Shown in pieces: positions 43,441 to 52,328 of a stretch of 64,000 bases of DNA. Positions within the stretch are counted from its first letter, which is position 1. Every line of letters begins with the position of its first letter. The stretch covers positions 1 through 64,000 of the forward strand of contig JAIXSR010000095.1 in the NCBI GenBank assembly GCA_027484605.1, given 5' to 3'. A model generated the notes under the pieces. The model ran no database searches and was not told the DNA's origin. It saw only the letters and a list, made by a program, of their open reading frames with translations. The position numbers and the translations under genes were made by a program. This DNA comes from Hyphomicrobiales bacterium. GTDB taxonomy: Bacteria; Pseudomonadota; Alphaproteobacteria; Rhizobiales; Beijerinckiaceae.

Positions 43441-46191
43441 TCAGCGCTTGTAGCGAGCCAGGAAAGAGGTCAGCCCGGAAAGATGCGCTTCCATGGCCCA
43501 GAAGCTCTGGTGATGCCCGTTGATGTTGACGCGGGGCAGGCGCATCACATCCGTATCCTGGAAGAGGAGGCCCTTGGTCGTCGTCGCGGTCGAGCCAAGG
43601 CCGAGTTCGCGGGCAATCTCGAAATCGCGTTCGCCGCAATCGACGGGCTGGCCATACGGGAAGGCGAAGTGCCGCGCCGGCACCGAAAGCCGCTCGCGGA
43701 GGCGCTCCATGCAGCCGCCGATCTCCCGGACCGCCTCCTCACGGGGCAGCGAGGCGACATGCGGATGGCTGATCGTATGGCCGCCGATCTCGACGCAGGG
43801 ATCGTTCCGGACGGATTCCAGCATTTCCCAGGTGATGGCGTGCCGCTCGCGAAGAGCTGCTTCATCGAGCCCGTTCATTTCGCAGAACCGCCGGTAGCGG
43901 GTGGCCGGATCGTTCCGGTCCCAGAGTGCGGTGAGCTGCCGATGGACGGCCACACGCGAGGCATGATCGGTGAGCTGGAGCGGACCGTCCTCCGTCTCGA
44001 TCCTGTCGCGGGTCATCAGGACCTCTTCGAGGCCGGCATCCCAAAGCGCCATGGTTCCGTCCGGAATTCCGGTCGACACATAGAGCGTGACCGGCACCTG
44101 ATGCCTGCGGAAAAGCGGGATGACTGTTTCGTAGGTATCCCGGTAGCAATCATCGAGGGTGAAGACGACAAAGTTCCGCGCGAAGTCCTTCTCGCGAACC
44201 CGCCGCGTGGCCTCCTCGATGGTGACGATGTCCCAGTCGTTTTGCTTCAGGTAGGTCAGGAATTGATCAGCGAAAGCTTCATTGAGGTAGAAGCCCTGAT
44301 TGAGCTTGCGGGCCCATTCTTCCTGCGGTGCCATGCGATGCAGCACGAAGATGATCCCGCGCTTGCCGGCAACAGCATGCCCCGCAGACCGCAACAGTCG
44401 CATGCGCATCGACATGTTCCCAAGTCCTTTCGCTGCTGCAACGCCCCGGTCTTCTTGTTTGGCCTGTCCGTTATCAGACAACACTGAATTTTTCTTGAAC
44501 TTGGCCCGAAGACGGTCGACGACGAGCTTCGGGATGCCGGTGCCGAGAATCTGCAGCCCGATGATGATCGATACGAGGCAGACGAAACCGGACAGGAACA
44601 GCTTCAGCAGAAGCGAGTCGATCGCCTGGTCGATCCAGAGGCCGAGACCCAGCATGACGAGGGTCATGGGCATGGCGAGGACCGTCAACCGGAGCACGAG
44701 GCGCCCGCATCCGAGCACCATGGCCGAACCGAAAAGCAGGACGAAGCCGCGGAGGGATTCGCCGGCGCCGATGATGAAGGGACCATAGGCTTTTGCCGCC
44801 GGCACTTCGGCCAGAATCAGGTTGCTGGTCATGTTGACCACGAATCCGGCGAGAAGGATCACCGTGGCCTGCCGGTTCTGACCGGCGCTGTTGAGCATCC
44901 GCAGCAGCACCCAGCCGAGGGTGGTGGCCCAAAGGCCGATCGAGATGCCGCGCAAGGCCTGGCCGGTCAGTTCGACGGCTGTCTGGTTGAAGGCACCGCG
45001 CGAGAACAGGAATGCCGTGACTTCCGGGCCGAAAATGGCCAGCCAGACACAGATCGGCAATCCGCAGGCGAGCAGGGGCCGGCTCAGCTTCTCCACGCGT
45101 TCCCGGGGCTTCGGATCGGCCGGGAGGGCAAGAAGCGCGAGACCCAGCGGCTGCGAGATGAAAAGGACTGCGCTCTCCGTGATGGTCCTTGCGTAATCGA
45201 TGGCGGAGACCGCCCCGATCCCCAGCCGCGACGCCGTCAGGCGCTCGATCCAGATATTGGCCTGTTCCGCGATCGGCATCGCGAGAAGGGGACGGATCCT
45301 GCGCCAGAATTCCTTCTGCACCTCGCCGACATCCGACCATCGGAGATCCTCGAAAGACAGGATCCCCTCCCTCCGCAGCGTGATGACACCCCAGAGGGCG
45401 AGACCATTGAACGCGACGACGAAGGCGATCGGGAGCGCGAGGACGCTGCCGGTGAGGAACACGACGGCAAGGCCGAGGATCATCGAGATGTTGAGCATGC
45501 TGGCCCGGATCGTCGCCAGGCGCGAGCGCCCCAACGCGATCTCGGCGGCCGAGAGAATGTTCAGCAGGACGGAAGCCGGCATGCCGAGCGCGAGGATCAT
45601 GATGAAGACCCGGGTCAGTTCGCGGGCTTCCGCCGTGAACCCGCCGACCAGCGCCATTACCCAGTAGCTGCTGGCCCAGGCGACACCGGCCATGATGATC
45701 GCACCCAGCAGGGTGACCGTGATGGCCAGCGCGGTGAAGCGCTGCGCGATGCGAGCCCGTTCCCGCCAATCCCGGTACATCGGGATGAGAACGGCAGGCA
45801 CGGTCTCGTTCTGGAGAATGGCCAGGGGCAGGAATACGCCGGTCAGCGCGGCGCGGAAGGCGTCCGCTGTCAGGGTTGTCCCGAACATGTGGGCCATGCC
45901 GACTTCGCGCAGCAAGCCCAGCATCTTGCTGAAGATCGCGCCGAGCATCAGCAGGATCACGAGGCGGCGGCTCGAGAAGATCGGCTCCTTGGGCGCGCCC
46001 GATGCCGCATCTTTCTTGTCGTCTTTCGCCAGCGCGATAAGCGTGACATCGGTTTCGGACGTCGCCTCGTCACCCGGGTTCACGCGGCCGGTCGGCTTGT
46101 CGGGGAGGAACGACGTCCATCGTTCCGACGTCGCCTTCGCATTGTCGGGGGGCCTGGACCCATCCTTCGGGGGAATGCCTCCGCCGGTCAT
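43441..46191 (-). CDS. MurJ/Wzx-like flippase fused to a polysaccharide deacetylase (CE4)
   Basis: A single uninterrupted 916-codon frame. Residues 1-70 are a hydrophilic leader. Residues about 72-570 are a 14-helix MVF/MOP flippase similar to MurJ (IFSKMLGLLREVGMAHMFG; NETVPAVLIPMYRDW; TAFLFSRGAFNQTAVELTG). After a basic linker, residues about 595-916 are a carbohydrate esterase 4 domain with motif 1 VFTLDDCYRDTYE, motif 2 GGHTISHPH and motif 3 FAFPYGQP, giving an Asp-His-His metal site. An internal Met593 (44415) is preceded by AAAGGA nine bases before it, so a separate deacetylase could also be translated. Coupling lipid-linked export to N-deacetylation is the evident idea. The start overlaps the polymerase stop as ATGA. 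Confidence 0.85.
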   Translation of the reverse strand: MTGGGIPPKDGSRPPDNAKATSERWTSFLPDKPTGRVNPGDEATSETDVTLIALAKDDKKDAASGAPKEPIFSSRRLVILLMLGAIFSKMLGLLREVGMAHMFGTTLTADAFRAALTGVFLPLAILQNETVPAVLIPMYRDWRERARIAQRFTALAITVTLLGAIIMAGVAWASSYWVMALVGGFTAEARELTRVFIMILALGMPASVLLNILSAAEIALGRSRLATIRASMLNISMILGLAVVFLTGSVLALPIAFVVAFNGLALWGVITLRREGILSFEDLRWSDVGEVQKEFWRRIRPLLAMPIAEQANIWIERLTASRLGIGAVSAIDYARTITESAVLFISQPLGLALLALPADPKPRERVEKLSRPLLACGLPICVWLAIFGPEVTAFLFSRGAFNQTAVELTGQALRGISIGLWATTLGWVLLRMLNSAGQNRQATVILLAGFVVNMTSNLILAEVPAAKAYGPFIIGAGESLRGFVLLFGSAMVLGCGRLVLRLTVLAMPMTLVMLGLGLWIDQAIDSLLLKLFLSGFVCLVSIIIGLQILGTGIPKLVVDRLRAKFKKNSVLSDNGQAKQEDRGVAAAKGLGNMSMRMRLLRSAGHAVAGKRGIIFVLHRMAPQEEWARKLNQGFYLNEAFADQFLTYLKQNDWDIVTIEEATRRVREKDFARNFVVFTLDDCYRDTYETVIPLFRRHQVPVTLYVSTGIPDGTMALWDAGLEEVLMTRDRIETEDGPLQLTDHASRVAVHRQLTALWDRNDPATRYRRFCEMNGLDEAALRERHAITWEMLESVRNDPCVEIGGHTISHPHVASLPREEAVREIGGCMERLRERLSVPARHFAFPYGQPVDCGERDFEIARELGLGSTATTTKGLLFQDTDVMRLPRVNINGHHQSFWAMEAHLSGLTSFLARYKR

Positions 46192-47576
46192 GCGGGAGGG
46201 CGGCGGACCGCCTGTGCCTTGCTGCCCAGCAGCACGACAAACGTCCAGAACAGGAAGCCCGATTCACCGGCCATGATGTTGGCGAGCGGGAAATGGACAA
46301 TCGCGCCCAGAGCCAGCGCGCCGACGATGATGGCGTTGCGGCTGGGCGTGACAAAGGCGGCGAGGATGGCGTTGCCACAGGCCAGGAACAGGGCGGCAAT
46401 GCAGATCATCCCGACCACCAGCCCCATGCTGAGCCAGCAGGTGATGAAGAGGCCATCAACCGCCATCGCGCCGGCCACGCCGACATCGACATTCGAGAAG
46501 CCGATGCCGAAGAGCTGGCTCATCGGCATTTCCCAGAGCGAGACGAACTGGTCGAAGCGCTCGCGGGCGGAGCTGTCATTCGACCCCTCGAAGAAGCTGG
46601 CGAAGCGGTCGGTGATGACCTCCGAAAAGGGTGTCATCAGGGCGACCAGGATCATTGCCACCGACCCGACAATTGCACCGAAGGCCCGGCCCCGTGTGAT
46701 GTGGAAGAGCAGGCAGAACGCGATGACAACCGCACTCGAGATCCAGGCCGTTCGATACATCGAGAGCATGAAGGCGATCGCGCAAGGCGCCGTCAGCAGC
46801 AGGGCCTTGGGACCGCTGCGGAGGAAGAGGACGAGGATCAGCCCGATCTCGACGAAGGTGGCGAAGGAGCCCGGTGAATTCATTGTCGAGAAGGTGCGGA
46901 CACCATAGGGAACCGGATAGCCCGCCGACAGAATCGTGGCGGATTGCATCCAGTAGCGATCCCATTGCGGCGGGTCGACATACTGGTAGATGCCATAGAG
47001 CCCGAGCACCGGCAGGATGGCGAGGAAGGCCGAGGCCGCCGCCTCCAGCAGCTTTTCCATCGGCTCGTTCCTGAGCAGCAGGGCAGTCGCGTAGATCAGG
47101 GGCGCAAAGCCCTTGATCATGCCGGAAGCCGCATTCATCAGGTCCCATTGGGCAACGGTCAGCAGCCCGGCATAAAGCGTGCAGGCCGCCACGATCGTGA
47201 TCGGCACGATCTGGACATTCGCGAAACGGCGCCCGCTGACCAATGCCTGCCACAGCGTGAAGGCCGGCACGATCATGGTGATCAGCGGGCCGACCAGCAT
47301 CAGCCCGGTGGAATCATAGCCAGCAAATAGATCGACGACGCGCCGGACGAATGGGGCGAAGCAGAAAAGGCACAACAGTACCTGGAGATGGCTTGCGGCA
47401 CTCTGCTTCCAGACATGCCATCCCAGGACGCCGCAGCCGGCGATGAAGAGGAGGCGCGCGAGCGGGCCGGAAACGATGCCGACCGGGATCGTCACGGCCA
47501 GGAGCAGGATCGCCAGCATCCACCCGGGAAGGGTGCGGAAGCTGATCGCATTGGGAAGGGCGGCTGCGAAACTCAT
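46188..47576 (-). CDS. O-antigen ligase/Wzy-like polysaccharide polymerase
   Basis: A 462-residue membrane protein with about 12 TM helices and one large periplasmic loop (from about 195 to 240: YQYVDPPQWDRYWMQS, then VRTFSTMNSPGSFA), which matches the Wzy_C/WaaL loop with its conserved Arg and the FSTMNSPGSFA core. A second soluble segment (SSARERFDQF) precedes GIGFSNVD. The family polymerises or ligates lipid-linked oligosaccharides in the periplasm. The setting between flippase, co-polymerase and glycosyltransferase genes favours a Wzy polymerase. It is coupled to the next gene by ATGA. Confidence 0.82.
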   Translation of the reverse strand: MSFAAALPNAISFRTLPGWMLAILLLAVTIPVGIVSGPLARLLFIAGCGVLGWHVWKQSAASHLQVLLCLFCFAPFVRRVVDLFAGYDSTGLMLVGPLITMIVPAFTLWQALVSGRRFANVQIVPITIVAACTLYAGLLTVAQWDLMNAASGMIKGFAPLIYATALLLRNEPMEKLLEAAASAFLAILPVLGLYGIYQYVDPPQWDRYWMQSATILSAGYPVPYGVRTFSTMNSPGSFATFVEIGLILVLFLRSGPKALLLTAPCAIAFMLSMYRTAWISSAVVIAFCLLFHITRGRAFGAIVGSVAMILVALMTPFSEVITDRFASFFEGSNDSSARERFDQFVSLWEMPMSQLFGIGFSNVDVGVAGAMAVDGLFITCWLSMGLVVGMICIAALFLACGNAILAAFVTPSRNAIIVGALALGAIVHFPLANIMAGESGFLFWTFVVLLGSKAQAVRRPPA

Positions 47577-47579
47577 CGC

Positions 47580-48737
47580 TCAGCCCCTTCCTGTCATGGT
47601 GTTGAGCAGGGCCGTGATCGATGCATTCATGCGCTCGACGCTGTAGAGATCGAGCGCGCGCTCCCGCGCGGCCTCGGTCCTCGTGCGGGTGGCATCCGGA
47701 TCCGCCTTCAAACCGGCAACCTCTTCCCGCAAGGCCGCTGCGAGTGCGCGAGCATCGCCGGGGCTGAACAGCCTGCCATACCTGCCGTTATCGAGAATCT
47801 CGGCCGAAGCGCCGGCATCGGTGGCGACGAGGGGCACGCCGGCAAGCATGGCCTCCACCAGGGTCAACCCGAAGGGCTCGGGATCAATCGACGGATGCAC
47901 CACGACATCCATGGCCTGCATCAGCAGTTGAACATCCGAGCGCTGGCCGAGGAAGATCGCCCGGCCCTCGAATGCAGGATTCCGGGCTTTCGCATGAAGG
48001 GATTCGGCATAATCCTGTTCGCCGAACAGGGCCGCGCCTGCGAAGATCCCGGTGAATTCATTGGCCTCTTCCAGTGCATCGAGGACGATATGTTGCCCCT
48101 TCCAGGGCGAGAGGCGGCTGAAGATACCAGCCAGCAACCGGTCCTGCGGCAGACCGAGATGCGCCCGCAGCTCTGCTTTGGTTCGCGGATCGAGAGACCG
48201 CCGCACGCCATTCGGGACCACGGCAACAAGATCCCCGCGGCCACCGCTCTGGACGAAAGCCTCCGCGGCCGCGCGCGACGGCACGACCACGCGGCACGCG
48301 ACACCATTTGCAAGACGGGTCTGGATCTTGCGCTGGACGGCGCCGAAATGGGAGGGGCTCAGGATATCGTGGAGATGCCAGACGAGCTTGCGCCGCCGCA
48401 GCAGAGCAGCGATGGCAGCCAGCGTGAAGGCCTTCTGGGAATTGGCATAGACGAGATCGACCTTGCCGGCCTCGCGCACCAGTTCCAGCGTGATGCGACC
48501 CAGCGCCAGGAGCGTCGGCAGCATGGCAGAGAGCCGCGAGTCCCGGCGGATGCCCGACAAGGTATGGCCATGGGCGGAAACAGTGACTGCAAGGCCTGCC
48601 GCATGCAGTCGTGCCGGGAGGTCGCCTTTCTCGAAAACAAAAGCCCGGCCATCTGGGAAGGCCTCGACAATATCGAGAAGGACCCGCTCTGCCCCGGACA
48701 CTGCCCCAGAATGGCTGGCAAAGAGGATCGCCGTCAT
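47580..48737 (-). CDS. Glycosyltransferase family 4 (second of three)
   Basis: A 385-residue GT-B glycosyltransferase. The N-terminal acceptor domain opens with ILFASHSGAVSGAERVLLDIV. The donor domain contains VPNGVRRSLDP, AGIFSRLSPWKGQHIVLDAL, FLGQRSDVQLLMQAMDVVVHPS and PEPFGLTLVEAMLAGVPLVA with the E-x7-E signature. It overlaps the Wzz/kinase-like gene by ATGA and precedes the polymerase gene by three bases. Confidence 0.87.
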   Translation of the reverse strand: MTAILFASHSGAVSGAERVLLDIVEAFPDGRAFVFEKGDLPARLHAAGLAVTVSAHGHTLSGIRRDSRLSAMLPTLLALGRITLELVREAGKVDLVYANSQKAFTLAAIAALLRRRKLVWHLHDILSPSHFGAVQRKIQTRLANGVACRVVVPSRAAAEAFVQSGGRGDLVAVVPNGVRRSLDPRTKAELRAHLGLPQDRLLAGIFSRLSPWKGQHIVLDALEEANEFTGIFAGAALFGEQDYAESLHAKARNPAFEGRAIFLGQRSDVQLLMQAMDVVVHPSIDPEPFGLTLVEAMLAGVPLVATDAGASAEILDNGRYGRLFSPGDARALAAALREEVAGLKADPDATRTRTEAARERALDLYSVERMNASITALLNTMTGRG

Positions 48738-50950
48738 GCCGCGGCCCGTTGCGGTGTCCTCTTCCGCTCCACGCCGGCAGCCGCACTCGACAGGGCCTCG
48801 ACATAGCCGAGGGCGCGAACACCGCTCCTTGCGAGATGCTCCGCAAGCGCATTGGCCTCGGATTCGCCGGTGGGGCCGCTTCCGAAAATGATCGCGTTGT
48901 CGGCCAGCGGCGCGAGAACCCGCGAGACGGGCATATGCCGCTCGGCAGCCGTATCGATCAGGACGAGGTCAAAGGCCCGCGCATCGTCGAGAACTGCCCG
49001 CATGGCCGGGCTCTTCAGGCGGGCGGCGGCACCGGCATCGCATGTCCCGGCCGGGAGGACGAAAAGGCTCGACTTGCCGATCCGGGCCACAGCATCGCTG
49101 AATGCGGCAGCACCGCCGAGCACCCCCATCAAGCCGGGCGTCGGCTGCAGCGAGAGCGCATCGGCAAGGGCGGGCCGCTTGATATCGGCCTCGATGACCA
49201 GAACGCGCGCACCGCCCGCGGCGCAGAAATCCGCCAGCGCCATGACCGAAGTCGTCTTGCCGATCCCGGACGCCGTGGAGGCGCAGAGGACAATATTGCT
49301 TCCGTCAGGTCTTCCGCGCTGCACCAGCACCTTGCCGAGTTCCGCCAGTGCGTGCCCGAAAGCCGGATCGGAATGGGCCGAACGGAGAAGGTCAACCAGG
49401 CCCGCGCCGCCCAGCATTCCGAAGGCCGGCCTCTTCACCCGAAGTTTCGGCAGCCGGGAAAGCACTGGCAGCCCGGCACGGGCTGCTTGTCTCGACGCAA
49501 CAGGCTTGCCAATGCGCCGGATCGGTGGTCCAGGCGGCTCCGGCAGAGGGTCAGGCCTCCGGGGGACGAACGTCTCGTCGCCCTGCTCCTCATGCGGAAC
49601 CTCGGCCACGGGGCTGACGTTCAGGCCAAGGGCGATCCGGCGACGGCGCTCCGCAAGGAGGATCGTCCCGACAGCGCCGATCAGCCCCAGCACAAGCCCG
49701 ACGGCGAGGAACGGCACGCGCTTGGGAAAGAAGGGAAGGATCGGGAGTTCCGCCAGGCTGACCAGTTCCGCGCCGGTCGAAAGGGTGCGCGTCTGGATCT
49801 CGATATCGCCGATCTTGCGGCTGATCTCGGCGATTTCCACGCGCTTCGCATCCGCATTCCGGATGAGAACGCCGATTCTCGCTTCGGCATCATTCGCATC
49901 CGCCGCTTCGTTCTTCAGCTTGTTGACCGACGAGGCAATGTCCGTCGCCGTCCGCTGCGCCGATGTCAGGCGGCGCTTCGTGCTCGCGGCAAGATTGGCG
50001 ATCTCGCTGTCGAGCCGTCGCTTCAAGGCTGCACGCTGTGATGCGAGCGATTGCAGGACGGGATGCCGCGGCCCCAGAATATTGGATTCGTTGGCGATCT
50101 GCGCGTCGAGCGCAGTGAGCTGCTGCTTGAGATCGCCGATGGTCCGGCTGGCCGTGGCGCTCAGGCTCTCCGAAAAATCCTCGCCCTGATTCAGCGTGGT
50201 CACCCGGGCCGCAGCATCCGCCTTGCTGGTTTCTGCCTGCGTCAGGGCCTGGATGGCACCGCTCAGCCGTTCGGCCGTCATCGGGCCGGTCGCGCCGCGC
50301 TGAAGGCCCAGTTCCCGGCGGAATTTCTGGATCGATTCCTCGTCGGCGAGGAGGCCGGTTTCCAGCTGGGCGAGGCGGGCACGCAACTGGGACGCGGCCT
50401 CGACACGACGGGCGGTCAGGACCTCGCGCCGGTCCTCGAGGAAGGTTGTCGTCAGCGCATTCGCCATCGCCTGGGCCACGGCAGGATCCGGCGAGTTGTA
50501 GCCGATATTGATCACGCGGGACCGGCCAGCTCCGCCCACATTGTAGCGCTGGGCGACAACGTCTCGCAGCCGGTCCATGTCCTTGCCGAGGGCCTCGCAG
50601 GACAAACCGGGGAACAGGGGCGGACGGAGACGGCATTCCTTCGCCAGGGCGGCCAGCACGTTCGGATCTGCCAAAGCCAGCCGCAGGACACGCGCCGAGC
50701 GGACAAGCAGAAGCTGGCTCTCGAGGTCGGCCGGATCCCCCAGCTTGTCTGCGCTGAGATGGCGTGCCGTTTCGAGACCGACATCCTGCTGCGCGACGAC
50801 AATCGATGCCGACGCGACATATTGGTTCGGCAGGACGGAGTAGATCCCGATGGCAAGCGTCATCGAGAGGGCCATGACGATGCCTGCCTTGCCCCAATGT
50901 CGGCGGAGCATGGGAAGGATCGATCCGACCGGTGCGAGTTCTTCCTTCAT
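48734..50950 (-). CDS. Polysaccharide co-polymerase with BY-kinase-like ATPase domain (Wzz-Wzc type)
   Basis: A 738-residue inner-membrane protein. It has a Wzz domain with a first TM near residues 22-40, a long periplasmic coiled coil (about 180-395), a second TM near 415-440 and a cytoplasmic P-loop domain (about 520-725). Walker A is STASGIGKTTS near 555-568, Walker A' is VIEADIKRP and Walker B is LVLIDTAAE. The usual Tyr-rich tail is absent; the protein ends in RKRTPQRAAA. Such proteins set chain length and couple polymerisation to export. The missing Tyr cluster suggests that regulation differs from Wzc or that no autophosphorylation tail is used. Confidence 0.85.
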   Translation of the reverse strand: MKEELAPVGSILPMLRRHWGKAGIVMALSMTLAIGIYSVLPNQYVASASIVVAQQDVGLETARHLSADKLGDPADLESQLLLVRSARVLRLALADPNVLAALAKECRLRPPLFPGLSCEALGKDMDRLRDVVAQRYNVGGAGRSRVINIGYNSPDPAVAQAMANALTTTFLEDRREVLTARRVEAASQLRARLAQLETGLLADEESIQKFRRELGLQRGATGPMTAERLSGAIQALTQAETSKADAAARVTTLNQGEDFSESLSATASRTIGDLKQQLTALDAQIANESNILGPRHPVLQSLASQRAALKRRLDSEIANLAASTKRRLTSAQRTATDIASSVNKLKNEAADANDAEARIGVLIRNADAKRVEIAEISRKIGDIEIQTRTLSTGAELVSLAELPILPFFPKRVPFLAVGLVLGLIGAVGTILLAERRRRIALGLNVSPVAEVPHEEQGDETFVPRRPDPLPEPPGPPIRRIGKPVASRQAARAGLPVLSRLPKLRVKRPAFGMLGGAGLVDLLRSAHSDPAFGHALAELGKVLVQRGRPDGSNIVLCASTASGIGKTTSVMALADFCAAGGARVLVIEADIKRPALADALSLQPTPGLMGVLGGAAAFSDAVARIGKSSLFVLPAGTCDAGAAARLKSPAMRAVLDDARAFDLVLIDTAAERHMPVSRVLAPLADNAIIFGSGPTGESEANALAEHLARSGVRALGYVEALSSAAAGVERKRTPQRAAA

Positions 50951-52143
50951 TCAGCCGCCTTCTGGGACGTCCCGAGACGGTCGGCCGCGTAGCGGCGGAG
51001 GGAAGCCGGCAGGTTTGGATATGATGCCGCGACATCCGCAGCCGTCTGTGCAACATGCTGCTCGATCGAGGCCCGGAAACGGCCGGACGAGAAGCGTTCT
51101 GCGTGTTCCCGGCAAACCCGCCAGTCAAACAGATGTTCTTCGCGGATGAACCGCTGCACGCATTCAAGGATCGAGTCCGGCGTGGGCTCGTCGAAGAAGA
51201 GGCCTGTCCGCCTCGGCCCGTGCCCCCGGACAGTCTCGAGGGCTCCCCCCCGGCCAAAGGCCAGCACAGGCGTTCCTTCTGCCTGCGCTTCGACAGGGAC
51301 AATCCCGAAATCCTCTTCCGCGGCGAAAATGAAAGCACGGGCGCCCGCCATCAGGTCGCGCATCTCCGCATCCGAGACAAAGCCCCTGAACTCGACATTC
51401 GGGCCGGCCATCGCCTTGAGACGAGCCTCCTCCGGTCCGGTCCCGGCCACGACAAGCTTCAGTTCGGGCGCTCTGGAAATCGCCTCGACGATCAGATGGA
51501 TGTTCTTGTAGGGAACCAGCCGGCTGGCGGCGAAGAAATAGTCGCCGGTGGGTTTCTTCTCCCGGAACGGTGCGATTTCCACCGGCGGATTGAGCACCGG
51601 CGCCTCGCGGCCGTAGATCTTGCGGATCCGCCGAGCGACAAAGGCCGAGTTGGCCAGCATCAGGTCTGGACCATGCGCGGTCCGGACATCCCATATGCGG
51701 ATCCGGCCGAGAAGCATGCGCACAAGGGCACTCTTTAGCCCCCGTTCCATGTTGGACTGGCGAAGATATTCATGTTGCAGGTCCCAGGCATAGCGCATCG
51801 GCGAATGCACATACGCGACGTGGACCTGGTTCGGCCCCGTCAGGACCCCCTTTGCGACGGCATAGGAGCTGGAAATGACGAGATCGTATTCCGAAAAGTC
51901 GAATTGCTCGATCGCCAGCGGCATCAATGGCAGCAGGAAGCGATGGATCTTCGCGATCTTCGGGAACCGGTGCAGGAAGCTCGTCCGGACATTCCGGATG
52001 CCGATCTTCTTCTGGTCCTCATCCGACAAGGCGTTGAAGAGCGTGAAGACATCCGCGTCGGGATAGCATTTCATGATATCCGCAAGGACACGCTCGGCGC
52101 CGCCAAGGACGTATAGCCAATCATGGACAATCGCGACGCGCAT
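50947..52143 (-). CDS. Glycosyltransferase family 4 (third of three)
   Basis: A 398-residue GT-B enzyme with the N-terminus VAIVHDWLYVLGGAERVL and the conserved HSPMRYAWDL motif. The donor domain shows FFAASRLVPYKNIHLIVEA, VVAGTGPEE and the E-x7-E signature EEDFGIVPVEAQAEGTPVLA. The HSPMRYAWD subgroup contains many mannosyltransferases and other first-sugar enzymes, but the donor is not certain. It is the first gene of the minus-strand block that runs to 42269, and a CGTTAACC sequence lies about 60 bp before its start (52203-52210). Confidence 0.87.
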   Translation of the reverse strand: MRVAIVHDWLYVLGGAERVLADIMKCYPDADVFTLFNALSDEDQKKIGIRNVRTSFLHRFPKIAKIHRFLLPLMPLAIEQFDFSEYDLVISSSYAVAKGVLTGPNQVHVAYVHSPMRYAWDLQHEYLRQSNMERGLKSALVRMLLGRIRIWDVRTAHGPDLMLANSAFVARRIRKIYGREAPVLNPPVEIAPFREKKPTGDYFFAASRLVPYKNIHLIVEAISRAPELKLVVAGTGPEEARLKAMAGPNVEFRGFVSDAEMRDLMAGARAFIFAAEEDFGIVPVEAQAEGTPVLAFGRGGALETVRGHGPRRTGLFFDEPTPDSILECVQRFIREEHLFDWRVCREHAERFSSGRFRASIEQHVAQTAADVAASYPNLPASLRRYAADRLGTSQKAAE

Positions 52144-52328
52144 GGAAGCTCCGGAAGCTGGGCAGACGGCCCGGGCATTGGTTCGAAACGATATGCAGAC
52201 AGGGTTAACGAGCGATAAAGATCACACGTCCGAAGGCACTGAATGAAACCTGATCCAGCCCTGCTCCGACCGCCGCTGCAAGGCACTGGTTCCGGTTCCG
52301 TAGCCTGCCGGAGAGAGCCGCATCTCCA

